A stretch of DNA of 64,000 bases. Origin: Aestuariimicrobium soli. Its GTDB lineage: Bacteria > Actinomycetota > Actinomycetes > Propionibacteriales > Propionibacteriaceae. Shown here one piece after another: positions 51,137-59,073 of the stretch. Each line of letters starts with the position of its first letter. The first letter of the stretch is position 1. Where the stretch lies: positions 532,072 to 596,071 of the forward strand of contig NZ_JBPJSQ010000006.1 in the NCBI RefSeq assembly GCF_051192575.1, written 5' to 3'. A model generated the notes under the pieces. The model was not told where the DNA came from and made no database searches. It saw only the letters and a program-made list of their open reading frames with translations. A program made the translations under genes and the position numbers.

Positions 51137-51905
51137 GCGGACGACGCAGGGCCACCTCCACCTCGCGGCGGGTCTCGGCGAGCGCCGCGCGCATGCGGTC
51201 GGGCGTGGCATCCGACCTGGACGAGGCCACCGCGAGCGCCATCGCGTGCCCGTTCGGGTCACTCACGGGTATCGCGGCGGAGAGCGAGTGACCCGACCAG
51301 CCGTCGATCACCAGCACGTCGTCGCGCACCTGGCGCCTGGCCCAGGCGAGCGCCGCGGCCTCGTCCGCCGGCAGGCCAGCGCCACCCGACCAGCCATGGC
51401 GCCGGCGTGACTGCTGCAGCCATTCCAGGGCGACCGCTTCGTCCTCGTCGACCAGCAGCCTCATCGCCGCCGACGACTTGTGCAGCGGGAAGCCCAGCGA
51501 GACGGTGGTCGAGTGCCCCGCCAGGCAGCGCACCAGGTAGGTGAGGTGGCCGTTGCGCAGCAGGCACAGGTTCACGAACCAGCCCGGGTGACGGTGCGCC
51601 ACCTGCTCGAGCAGCGGCTGCACCCGCGCGATCCCGGGAAGCCCACGTGCCGACTGGGTGAGGTCAAGAACCCCGTAGTCAGGGCGCAGTCCCTCGGCAT
51701 CCTTGGCGACGTAACCCATCGCGATCAGGGTGCGCGCCAGACGGGTGATCGAGCTGGGATGCAGCCCGGTGCGTCGGGCCAGTTCCGCGCCCGACACCGG
51801 ACGATCGGCCCTGACCAGGATCTCGAGAATCTCCAGGCCGCGCGCCAGGGCGAGCACCTGACCGTCGTTCACGGTGGGGTGATCGTCGCCCTGGGGGTGA
51901 TGCAT
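51129..51905 (-). CDS. IclR-family regulator
   Basis: 258 residues. The N-terminal winged helix is ALARGLEILEILVRADRPVS with SGAELARRTGLHPSSITRLA, and the GAF-like effector domain follows, ending in ALAVASSRSDATPDRMRAAL. It is divergent from the PhoD phosphatase gene. A perfect 16-base palindrome in the shared gap is the likely operator. Confidence 0.88.
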   Translation of the reverse strand: MHHPQGDDHPTVNDGQVLALARGLEILEILVRADRPVSGAELARRTGLHPSSITRLARTLIAMGYVAKDAEGLRPDYGVLDLTQSARGLPGIARVQPLLEQVAHRHPGWFVNLCLLRNGHLTYLVRCLAGHSTTVSLGFPLHKSSAAMRLLVDEDEAVALEWLQQSRRRHGWSGGAGLPADEAAALAWARRQVRDDVLVIDGWSGHSLSAAIPVSDPNGHAMALAVASSRSDATPDRMRAALAETRREVEVALRRPRR

Positions 51906-51954
51906 GTGCGCAGCCTATGCACCCGCTGCCGTGAATCGCCATCGTCCGAGCTCG

Positions 51955-51978
51955 AACGCAACATTGCGTTGTGCGCAA
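51955..51978. promoter_or_regulatory. IclR operator overlapping the phosphatase promoter region
   Basis: AACGCAACATTGCGTT (51955-51970) is a perfect palindrome and the overlapping TTGCG-N5-CGCAA (51964-51978) adds a second inverted repeat. A TTGACA -35-like hexamer follows at 51985-51990, but no good -10 is seen. Confidence 0.65.
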
Positions 51979-52040
51979 CAGTATTTGACATTTGGGAAAA
52001 CACCTCTCGTCGTCCGCGCGAACGACGTAGATTGCCAGCC

Positions 52041-53651
52041 ATGCCCCCCAGTACCAAGCATTCGTCCCTGCTCTTCTCCCGCGCCTCGCTCACGTCGCGC
52101 CGTCGCTTCCTGGCCGCCGCCGGTGGTGGCGCGGCTGGCCTGGCCTTCGCGCTGGGCACCGGCACCGCGGCACGCGCCGCCACCGGGCCGATCACCAAGG
52201 ATCCCTTCACCCTCGGCGTCGCGTCGGGCGACCCCACCCACGACTCGGTGTTGCTGTGGACGCGCCTGGCCCCCGAACCCCTCGCCATCGACGCCGGACT
52301 CGACCAGACCGCCCGCTACCACCTGCTCTGGGAGGTGGCCTCCGACGAACGGTTCCAACGACGGATCGCCACCGGGCAGCTCTGGACCGGGCCCGAGGTG
52401 GGCCACTCCGCGCACGTGCGGGTCACCGGCCTGCAACCGGGTCGCCACTACTGGTATCGCTTCCGCACGGGCGAGCACGTCAGCCCCGTCGCCCGCACGC
52501 GAACCGCCCCCGCCCCCGGCGTCGAGTCGAACCTGACCTTCGCCTTCGCCTCGTGCATGAACTACCGCGCCGGCTGGTTCCAGACGATGGCCGATGTCGT
52601 CGATCAGGACCCCGACCTGATGATGTTCCTGGGCGACTACATCTACGAGTACCCCGTGCAGCAGTTGGCCGTCGGTCGCGCGCTGCCCACCGACCTGCCC
52701 GCCGAGGTGATTCCCACCACCGAGACCCTCGACCAGTACCGACTGCGCTACGCCCTCTACAAGCTCGACCCCGACCTGCAGCGCGCCCACCACGCGATGC
52801 CGTGGGTGATGACCTGGGACGACCATGAAGTGGCGAATGACTACGAGTCGAACCTGCCCGACGACTTGCTGCGGCGCGCCGCCGCCTACCGCGCCTACTG
52901 GGAGAACTCGCCCCTGGACTGGCCCCAGCGGCCGGTCGGTGCCGACGCCCGCCTCTACCGCCGCCTGCGCTGGGGCAGCCTGGCCCAGTTCGACGTGCTC
53001 GACACCCGGCAGGACCGCGACCCACAGTTGGCGGCATCGGCCGCCACGGACGAGGGCGAGCGCCGCAATCCCGCGCGCACGGTGCTCGGCGACGAGCAGG
53101 AGAAGTGGTTCATGCAGGGCTTCGGGGCGGAGCCGGCGCGGTGGAACTTCATCGCCCAGCAGATCCTGTTCGCCCGCCTGAACACCGCCTCGTCCCCCGA
53201 GAAACCGACCATGTTCAGCCCGGGCACCTGGGACGGGTACCAGGCCTCGCAGCAGCGCATGTTCGACGCGGTCACCACCGGGCTCGACCAGGGCCGCATT
53301 CGCAACTTCGGCTGCCTCGGCGGCGACGTGCACTGCTCCTATGTCTCCGACGTGATCTCCGACTCGCTCGACCCCGACTCGCGCGTCATCGGCACCGACA
53401 TCACCAGCCCGTCGATCACCAGTGCGCAGGACTTCAACCCGGCCTCGAACGAGGCCCGCCAGATCAGGCGGACGATGAACCCGACGCTGAAGTGGGCCGA
53501 CCTGCACTGCGGCTACGACCTGGTCACGGTGACCCCCGAGCGCACCGACTACACGGTGCGGGTGGTCGACAAGGTCTCCACCCATGACTCCCCCGTGTTC
53601 GACGGGGCACGGTTCACGGTGCTCGACGGAGTGCCCGGGTTCACCGCCTGA
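52041..53651 (+). CDS. phoD: PhoD-family alkaline phosphatase, Tat-exported
   Basis: 536 residues from ATG at 52041. The Tat signal SRRRFLAAAGGGAAGLAFAL precedes an AxA site near residue 48. The N-terminal PhoD beta domain runs from PFTLGVASGDPTHDSVLLWT, and the metal sites are in GDYIYEYP, TWDDHEVANDYE and GGDVHCSYVSDV. It hydrolyses phosphate mono- and diesters outside the cell using iron and calcium. Control by the divergent IclR regulator is expected, and not by a Pho box, which is not seen. Confidence 0.92.
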   Translation: MPPSTKHSSLLFSRASLTSRRRFLAAAGGGAAGLAFALGTGTAARAATGPITKDPFTLGVASGDPTHDSVLLWTRLAPEPLAIDAGLDQTARYHLLWEVASDERFQRRIATGQLWTGPEVGHSAHVRVTGLQPGRHYWYRFRTGEHVSPVARTRTAPAPGVESNLTFAFASCMNYRAGWFQTMADVVDQDPDLMMFLGDYIYEYPVQQLAVGRALPTDLPAEVIPTTETLDQYRLRYALYKLDPDLQRAHHAMPWVMTWDDHEVANDYESNLPDDLLRRAAAYRAYWENSPLDWPQRPVGADARLYRRLRWGSLAQFDVLDTRQDRDPQLAASAATDEGERRNPARTVLGDEQEKWFMQGFGAEPARWNFIAQQILFARLNTASSPEKPTMFSPGTWDGYQASQQRMFDAVTTGLDQGRIRNFGCLGGDVHCSYVSDVISDSLDPDSRVIGTDITSPSITSAQDFNPASNEARQIRRTMNPTLKWADLHCGYDLVTVTPERTDYTVRVVDKVSTHDSPVFDGARFTVLDGVPGFTA

Positions 53652-53687
53652 GCCGGACACTCCGGACCCAACCTCGACCCACCCCCC

Positions 53688-53721
53688 AACCCCGACCCCG
53701 GATCACCACCGGGGTCGGGGT
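53688..53721 (+). terminator. Terminator after the phosphatase gene
   Basis: A 14-base GC-rich inverted repeat with 13 matches and a seven-base loop, followed by a short T-rich stretch. Confidence 0.75.
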
Positions 53722-53726
53722 GTTTC

Positions 53727-53739
53727 TACACTTGAGCAG
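53727..53739 (+). promoter_or_regulatory. Leaderless promoter of the multicopper oxidase
   Basis: TACACT at 53727-53732 is a good -10 and lies six bases before the GTG start, with a terminator just upstream and no ribosome site, which indicates a leaderless transcript. No -35 is visible. Confidence 0.5.
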
Positions 53740-56384
53740 TGCCAACTCTCCCGCTCACGTCTGACCATCGCGACGGCCCCACCGACCGCCGCAGTTGGCA
53801 CCGGCGGGCGGGTCGTCCGGTCAGCGTCTGGCTGGGGGTCGCGCTGATCGCGCTGGTGGTCGACCGGTTCCTCGACCTGCGCTGGCTGTTGGTGCATCTG
53901 GTCACGCTCGGGCTGGTCACCAACTCGATCCTCGTCTGGGGCCAGCACTTCGCCGAGGCCCTGCTGCGCCAACGGGTGTCCGACGACGGACGAGGGCGCC
54001 AGCTCGCGCGCCTGGCCGTGCTCAACGCGGGCATCGTCGTGGTGATGGTGGGCATGCTGGCCACCCCGCTGGGCCCGGCCGCACCGCTGGTCACCGCAGT
54101 GGGAGCCGTCGCCGTCGCGGGGGCCGTCGCCGACCACGGCTTGGGGCTCGTCCGGCAGGTGCGCCGGGCCCTGCCCGCCCGGTTCACGATGGTGGTGCGC
54201 TGGTACGCCCTCGCGTGCGGGTTCATGGTGCTCGGCACCGCCGCCGGAGCGACGATGGCGTTCGGCTTGCCCGAGCCCTGGGCCGGACGCACCCTGCTGG
54301 CCCACCTGGCCCTGAACGTGCTCGGCTTCGTGACCACCACGGCGGTCGCCACGCTGGTCACGCTGTGGCCGACCGTGCTCCGCACCCCGATGGACGAGGG
54401 CACCGAGCGGGCAGCCCGGGTGTCACTGCGGCTGATCTGTGCGGGCGTGCTGCTGGTCGCGGGCGGCTCGTTCGTGCACCCGTGGCTGGCCACCCTGGGG
54501 GTGGTGGTGCACCTGGCCGGCCTGCTGGTCGTGGCTCCCCCACTGGCGAGGGCCGCCCTCCGCAAACCACCCCGCGACTACGCCGGATACTCCCTGGGAT
54601 CGGCCTTCTGCTGGTTGCTGACCGCCGACCTCACCCTCGCGATCGCCTCCGCTGGGGCGCCGTCGACCCTCGATCTGCAGCGCATCACCCTGGTACTGGT
54701 GGTCGGCTTCGGAGCCCAGCTGCTGCTCGGCGCCATGAGCCACCTGATGCCCACCGTGATGGGCGGCGGACCGGCGGTGGTGCGCGCCACCCTGGCCGCC
54801 AGCCACCGCCTGGGCGCCCTGCGCTGGGCGCTCACCAACGCGGGCCTGGTGGTCTGGCTGACCTCACCGGCCGGCGGCACCACCCGACTGGCGGCCGCCG
54901 CGCTCACCGTGCTCGGGCTCGCCCTGTTCGTGCCCCTGTTGGCCGGGGCCATCCGCGCCCACCGCCGCGCCCGCGCCCATCTCGCCGCCGAGGGCCCGCC
55001 CGCCCGCGCCGAGGCCCACGACCGCGACCCGGCCACGGGCACCTCGTCCGGAGATCTCGCCCGCCGCGACCTCGTCGAGGCGGTCGTCGGGCTGGGTGCG
55101 GTCGCCGCCACGGTGGTCATCCCGGCCCTGACCACCCGCGTCACCGGCGCCGTCACCCCCACCGGTCACACCGTCACCGTCGACGTGATGGCGATGGGCA
55201 TGCGCTTCCAGCCGGACGAGGCCACCGTTCGTCCGGGCGACCGGCTGGTGATCCGGCTCACCAACCACGACGACACCACCGTGCACGACCTCGCGCTGGC
55301 CACGGGCGAGACCACCGGTCGACTCGCTCCCGGGAAGTCCGGCACCCTCGAGACGCTGGGGGGCGCCGGCGACGTCGAGGGGTGGTGCACCGTGGCCGGA
55401 CACAAGGCGATGGGCATGGTGTTCCACATGCGGGTGGCGGGCTCGACCGTCTCACCCGCAGCCACGGCGCCCGGCTCCGACGAGACGTTCGACCTGACCC
55501 TGCCGCCAGGGGCCGCCTTCACCCCGCGCGACCCGCGGCTACCGGCTCGTCCGAACGGCCACGTGCACCCGGTCACGCTCACGGCCACCGAGCCGGTCGT
55601 CGAGGTCGCCCCCTCGTCGACCCAGGTGGGGGTGCGGGTGCGCGCGATGACCTACGACGGACGAATCATGGGCCCCACGATCGTCGGAGCCCTCGGTGAC
55701 GAGATCCGCGCGCGGCTGGTGAACCACGGCACGATGGGGCACTCGATCGACTTCCATGCCGGCGACATCTCGCCCGACCAGGTGATGCGCACCATCCCGC
55801 CGGGGGCCGAACTGGACTACCGGTTCCTGCTGCGGCGCCACGGCATCTGGCTCTATCACTGCTCGACCATGCCGATGAGTCTGCACCTGGCCGCGGGCAT
55901 GTTCGGGGCGGTCGTCGTGCCCCCGGACGACCTCGTGGCCGTCGATCGCGAGTACCTGCTGGTGGCGAGCGAGACCTATCTCACGAGGCCCGATGCCGAG
56001 GGCATTCGCGACCTCGACACCGACCGGATCGCGGCGGAGCGACCGAGTCTGATGCTGTGGAACGGGCATGCGAACCAGTACGTGCACCGGCCGTTGACGG
56101 CCAGGGTCGGGCAGCGGGTGCGGCTCTGGGTGCTGGCGGCGGGGCCGAACCGCGGGGTGAGTTTTCACGTGGTGGGCGCCCAGTTCGACACCGTCTACAA
56201 GGAGGGCGCGTTCCTGCTGCGTCCGCAGACCTCGGGGGGCGGGGGTGCGCAGGCGCTCGACCTGGCTGCGGCCCAGGGTGGGTTCGTGGAGTGCGTCTTC
56301 ACCGAACCGGGGCGCTACACCTTCGTGAGCCACGCCTTCGTCGACGCCGAGCGCGGTGCCCGGGGGTTCATCGACGTCACCTGA
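53739..56384 (+). CDS. Membrane-anchored multicopper oxidase, nitrite-reductase-like
   Basis: 881 residues in three parts. Residues about 25-415 contain ten or so membrane helices. Residues about 455-565 are a cupredoxin domain (ATVRPGDRLVIRLTNHDD, and a CTVAGHKAMGMVFHM type 1 copper loop). Residues about 600-880 form two further cupredoxin domains, with HSIDFHAGD, YHCSTMPMSLHLAAGM (type 1 copper Cys, His, Met) and FHVVGAQFDTV. The order resembles NirK-type copper nitrite reductases with a membrane front, as found in several actinobacteria; oxidase or nitrite reductase activity cannot be separated by sequence here. The GTG start is leaderless. Confidence 0.85.
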   Translation: MPTLPLTSDHRDGPTDRRSWHRRAGRPVSVWLGVALIALVVDRFLDLRWLLVHLVTLGLVTNSILVWGQHFAEALLRQRVSDDGRGRQLARLAVLNAGIVVVMVGMLATPLGPAAPLVTAVGAVAVAGAVADHGLGLVRQVRRALPARFTMVVRWYALACGFMVLGTAAGATMAFGLPEPWAGRTLLAHLALNVLGFVTTTAVATLVTLWPTVLRTPMDEGTERAARVSLRLICAGVLLVAGGSFVHPWLATLGVVVHLAGLLVVAPPLARAALRKPPRDYAGYSLGSAFCWLLTADLTLAIASAGAPSTLDLQRITLVLVVGFGAQLLLGAMSHLMPTVMGGGPAVVRATLAASHRLGALRWALTNAGLVVWLTSPAGGTTRLAAAALTVLGLALFVPLLAGAIRAHRRARAHLAAEGPPARAEAHDRDPATGTSSGDLARRDLVEAVVGLGAVAATVVIPALTTRVTGAVTPTGHTVTVDVMAMGMRFQPDEATVRPGDRLVIRLTNHDDTTVHDLALATGETTGRLAPGKSGTLETLGGAGDVEGWCTVAGHKAMGMVFHMRVAGSTVSPAATAPGSDETFDLTLPPGAAFTPRDPRLPARPNGHVHPVTLTATEPVVEVAPSSTQVGVRVRAMTYDGRIMGPTIVGALGDEIRARLVNHGTMGHSIDFHAGDISPDQVMRTIPPGAELDYRFLLRRHGIWLYHCSTMPMSLHLAAGMFGAVVVPPDDLVAVDREYLLVASETYLTRPDAEGIRDLDTDRIAAERPSLMLWNGHANQYVHRPLTARVGQRVRLWVLAAGPNRGVSFHVVGAQFDTVYKEGAFLLRPQTSGGGGAQALDLAAAQGGFVECVFTEPGRYTFVSHAFVDAERGARGFIDVT

Positions 56385-56446
56385 GCGGGTTCATCAACCT
56401 CACCTGCGCGGGGCGGGGCGTCACCTGCGCGGGGGCGCCGCGAAAA

Positions 56447-56526
56447 GTGTGTGAAATGCGCACCCGAAACGGGGTTCGTTCCCCAGCTGGGCCACGAACC
56501 CCCGTTCGGGTGCGCGTTTCGCACAC
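56447..56526. terminator. Long stem-loop with 33-base arms
   Basis: Arms 56447-56479 and 56494-56526 match at 30 of 33 positions around a loop containing CCAGCTGG. It is related to the element at 39969 and separates the convergent oxidase and YhgE genes. Confidence 0.85.
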
Positions 56527-56565
56527 CGACGGCGCCACAGAACCCCCGGGCGGTCACCCCGCGGC

Positions 56566-59073
56566 TCAGGCCGCCGCCGGATGCAGCCCGAGGTACTCCT
56601 TCACCGACAGCGACCGCTTGCGCGCGACCGCGAGGTAACCCAGCACCAGCGCCACCAGCGACCGGGCGATCAGGGCCCCGACGGAACCCACCGGCGACTC
56701 CCCGGCGACCACGTTCCGCAGCCCTGTCAGCGCAGGTGCGAGCGGGGTCACCTGGTGCACCCACGTGAACACCCCCGGCACCGCCGCGGTCACCGACACC
56801 GCCGCCGCTGCGGTCACCGCCACGATCGACAGCACCCGTCCGAGCGTGCCCAGCCAGGCCGCCAGGGCGTGGTTGACCAGCACGAACGCCAGGGCCACCA
56901 GGGCCACGAGCGCCGTCCAGCGCAGCCCGCCACCGAACGACAGCTTCATCACCGACGCCCCGACAACCCCGAGCACCAGCGCCTCGACCGCCACGAACGC
57001 CAGCCCGGGAGCGAGCGTCCGGGCGAGAAGGGAGGCGTTCGACCGGGTCGATCCCAGCACCCCGGTCGGCACCGCCGCACGCACCCAGTTCAGCACCAGC
57101 GCGCCGAGCCACAGCCCGATCGCCGTCACCGCGATGGTGAGCGGCACCACGGCCGCACCGACGGGTTCGTCCGCGGGGTTCTGCACCGGACGCGTGGCGA
57201 CCGTGGACAGGTTCTCGCGCTGCTGCTCGGAGTAACTGGGCACCTTCGACTGCCCCTGCGCCAGCCCGTCGGAGAACTTCTTGAGCCCGTCGTCGAGTTG
57301 GGTCGCGCCGGCCGACAGCTTGGTCATGCCCGAGGCCAGCTCGGGGGTGTTGTCGGCCAGCTGGTCGATGCCGCCGGCCACCTGACCCGTGCCGTCCGCG
57401 AACTGGTCGACGCCGGCCACGTAGGTGTTCACCCCGGTGACGTACTGCCCGACCCCGCCCGTGTACTGGCTGACGCCGTCGGTGTACTGCTTCACCCCGG
57501 TCGCCAGCTGCCCGGCACCCGACGACAGCTGCGCCGCCCCCGAAGCCGTCTGCTTCGTCCCCGAGGCGAGCTGGCTGGCCCCTCCGGCCAGCTCGGTTCC
57601 GCCCGTCTTCAGCTGGCTCCCCTGCGCAGCCATCCGCTGCGCACCCCCGGCCAGCTGGTCGACGGCGGTGGTGAGTTCCGACTGCTGCGCGGCCAGCTCG
57701 GCCGGCAGCTGCGTCGTCAGTTGGTCGACCCCGGACGACAGTTCGCCCGCCCCCTGGGCCACGCCCGCCGCCCCCGCGACGAGCGACTGCGACGGGTCTC
57801 CCCCGCCCGTCAGTCCCTGCTCGGCGGCGGTGAGTCCCGCCTGCCAGCCGCCGGTCATGCCCGCGGCGAACCCCTGTTCGTAGGCAGCCACCACCGGCGC
57901 GCAGCTCTCGGCCGTGCCACCCTGTGCCTGGCACTGGGCGAGCACCTGGTCGCTGCCGGGAATCGTCGCCGGCACCGGGGCCGGCTGCTCCTTCAGCCCG
58001 CCGAGCGCCCCCTGGTAGGCCTGCACCCCCTGCGACAGCTGCTGCGCCCCGGTCGCCAGCTCGTCGGCGCCGGTCTTCAGCGGGGTCAGTTGCGCGGTCA
58101 GATCGGACGACCCGCCTGCCGCCAGTCCCTGCTGCAGCTGCGTCAACCCGCCCGAGAGCTGGCTGACGCCGTCGACGAGCTTGCCGGTGCCGTCGGTGTA
58201 CTGCTGCACGCCGGTGGCCAGCGACTGCGCGCCCTCATCGAGCTTGGCGACGCCCGCAGACAGCTGCGAGGCGCCCGTGGCAAGGTCGGACGCACCCGTG
58301 GCCAGCTGGGGCCCCCCGGCCGCGAGCTGTGATCCACCGGTGGTCAGCTGCCCGCCACCCTGCACGACCTGCGCGCCGCCCTGCTTGAGGGGAGCCACCC
58401 CGGCGGCCAACTGCTGCGCGCCGGTGTTGAGCTGCTGCACCCCCTGGTCGAGCTTCACCACTCCGTCGGAGGCCTGCTTGGTGCCGCCGGCCAGCGACGA
58501 TGCGCCGGTGTGCAGTTGCTCCGCACCCTCGGCCAGGGTCACGAACTGGGTGCCCATCTGGTTGAAGCCGACATAGACCTTGTCGAGGTAGGTGCTGGTC
58601 AGCTGCTTGTTCAGGGTGTCGGCGGCGATGCCGGCGATCTGCTGGGCCACGGCGGCGTCGGTGACTCCGGCCGAGGGGCTCGTCCGCACGTCGATGGTGG
58701 CCTGCTCGCCCGAGTCACCGTTCTTCGAGAACCCCGTGGCGGCCGCCGAGAAGTTCTTCGGAATGGTCACCACGGCGGCGAACTCGCCTGAGGCCAGTCC
58801 CTTCTCGGCGCCGGCGGTGTCGGTCAGCGTCCAGGTGACGTTGTCGCCCTTGCGGTCGGCCATGGCGGCGGCCAGTTGTCGTCCGAGAGGGACGATCTGC
58901 CCGTCCAGGGTGACGGCCTGGTCGTTGTTGACGATGGCGGCGTGCACGTTGCCGGTGCGCGACCCGGAGTGCCACGAGCCGGCCAGGAAGGCGGCGGCCA
59001 CCAGCAGCGGCACGAGCGCCGCGGCCGCGATCTTCCACCACTGCTGGCTTGCCAGCGCGGATCGGTTGGTCAT
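56566..59073 (-). CDS. YhgE/Pip-type membrane protein
   Basis: 835 residues. One N-terminal membrane helix (KIAAAALVPLLVAAAFLAG) precedes a long extracytoplasmic domain, and five or six helices lie at the C-terminus (from residue about 645). Between about 185 and 620 the protein is built of degenerate QLATGAQQLSQG-type repeats with a Leu/Gln/Gly period, likely a long helical or coiled-coil rod. The family accompanies MMPL transporters and serves as phage-infection protein in Gram-positive bacteria. The start overlaps the MMPL stop (ATGA), so they form one complex. Confidence 0.87.
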   Translation of the reverse strand: MTNRSALASQQWWKIAAAALVPLLVAAAFLAGSWHSGSRTGNVHAAIVNNDQAVTLDGQIVPLGRQLAAAMADRKGDNVTWTLTDTAGAEKGLASGEFAAVVTIPKNFSAAATGFSKNGDSGEQATIDVRTSPSAGVTDAAVAQQIAGIAADTLNKQLTSTYLDKVYVGFNQMGTQFVTLAEGAEQLHTGASSLAGGTKQASDGVVKLDQGVQQLNTGAQQLAAGVAPLKQGGAQVVQGGGQLTTGGSQLAAGGPQLATGASDLATGASQLSAGVAKLDEGAQSLATGVQQYTDGTGKLVDGVSQLSGGLTQLQQGLAAGGSSDLTAQLTPLKTGADELATGAQQLSQGVQAYQGALGGLKEQPAPVPATIPGSDQVLAQCQAQGGTAESCAPVVAAYEQGFAAGMTGGWQAGLTAAEQGLTGGGDPSQSLVAGAAGVAQGAGELSSGVDQLTTQLPAELAAQQSELTTAVDQLAGGAQRMAAQGSQLKTGGTELAGGASQLASGTKQTASGAAQLSSGAGQLATGVKQYTDGVSQYTGGVGQYVTGVNTYVAGVDQFADGTGQVAGGIDQLADNTPELASGMTKLSAGATQLDDGLKKFSDGLAQGQSKVPSYSEQQRENLSTVATRPVQNPADEPVGAAVVPLTIAVTAIGLWLGALVLNWVRAAVPTGVLGSTRSNASLLARTLAPGLAFVAVEALVLGVVGASVMKLSFGGGLRWTALVALVALAFVLVNHALAAWLGTLGRVLSIVAVTAAAAVSVTAAVPGVFTWVHQVTPLAPALTGLRNVVAGESPVGSVGALIARSLVALVLGYLAVARKRSLSVKEYLGLHPAAA

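Noticed and set aside
51915..53660. 581-codon open frame antisense to PhoD
   Set aside because: It is a GC-skew shadow; composition is Gly/Val/Arg-rich and PhoD motifs are intact on the plus strand.
57300..58560. Possible CRISPR-like or tandem DNA repeat array
   Set aside because: The recurring pattern is protein-level Gln/Leu/Gly repetition of the YhgE/Pip rod; spacing and sequence vary and there are no spacers.
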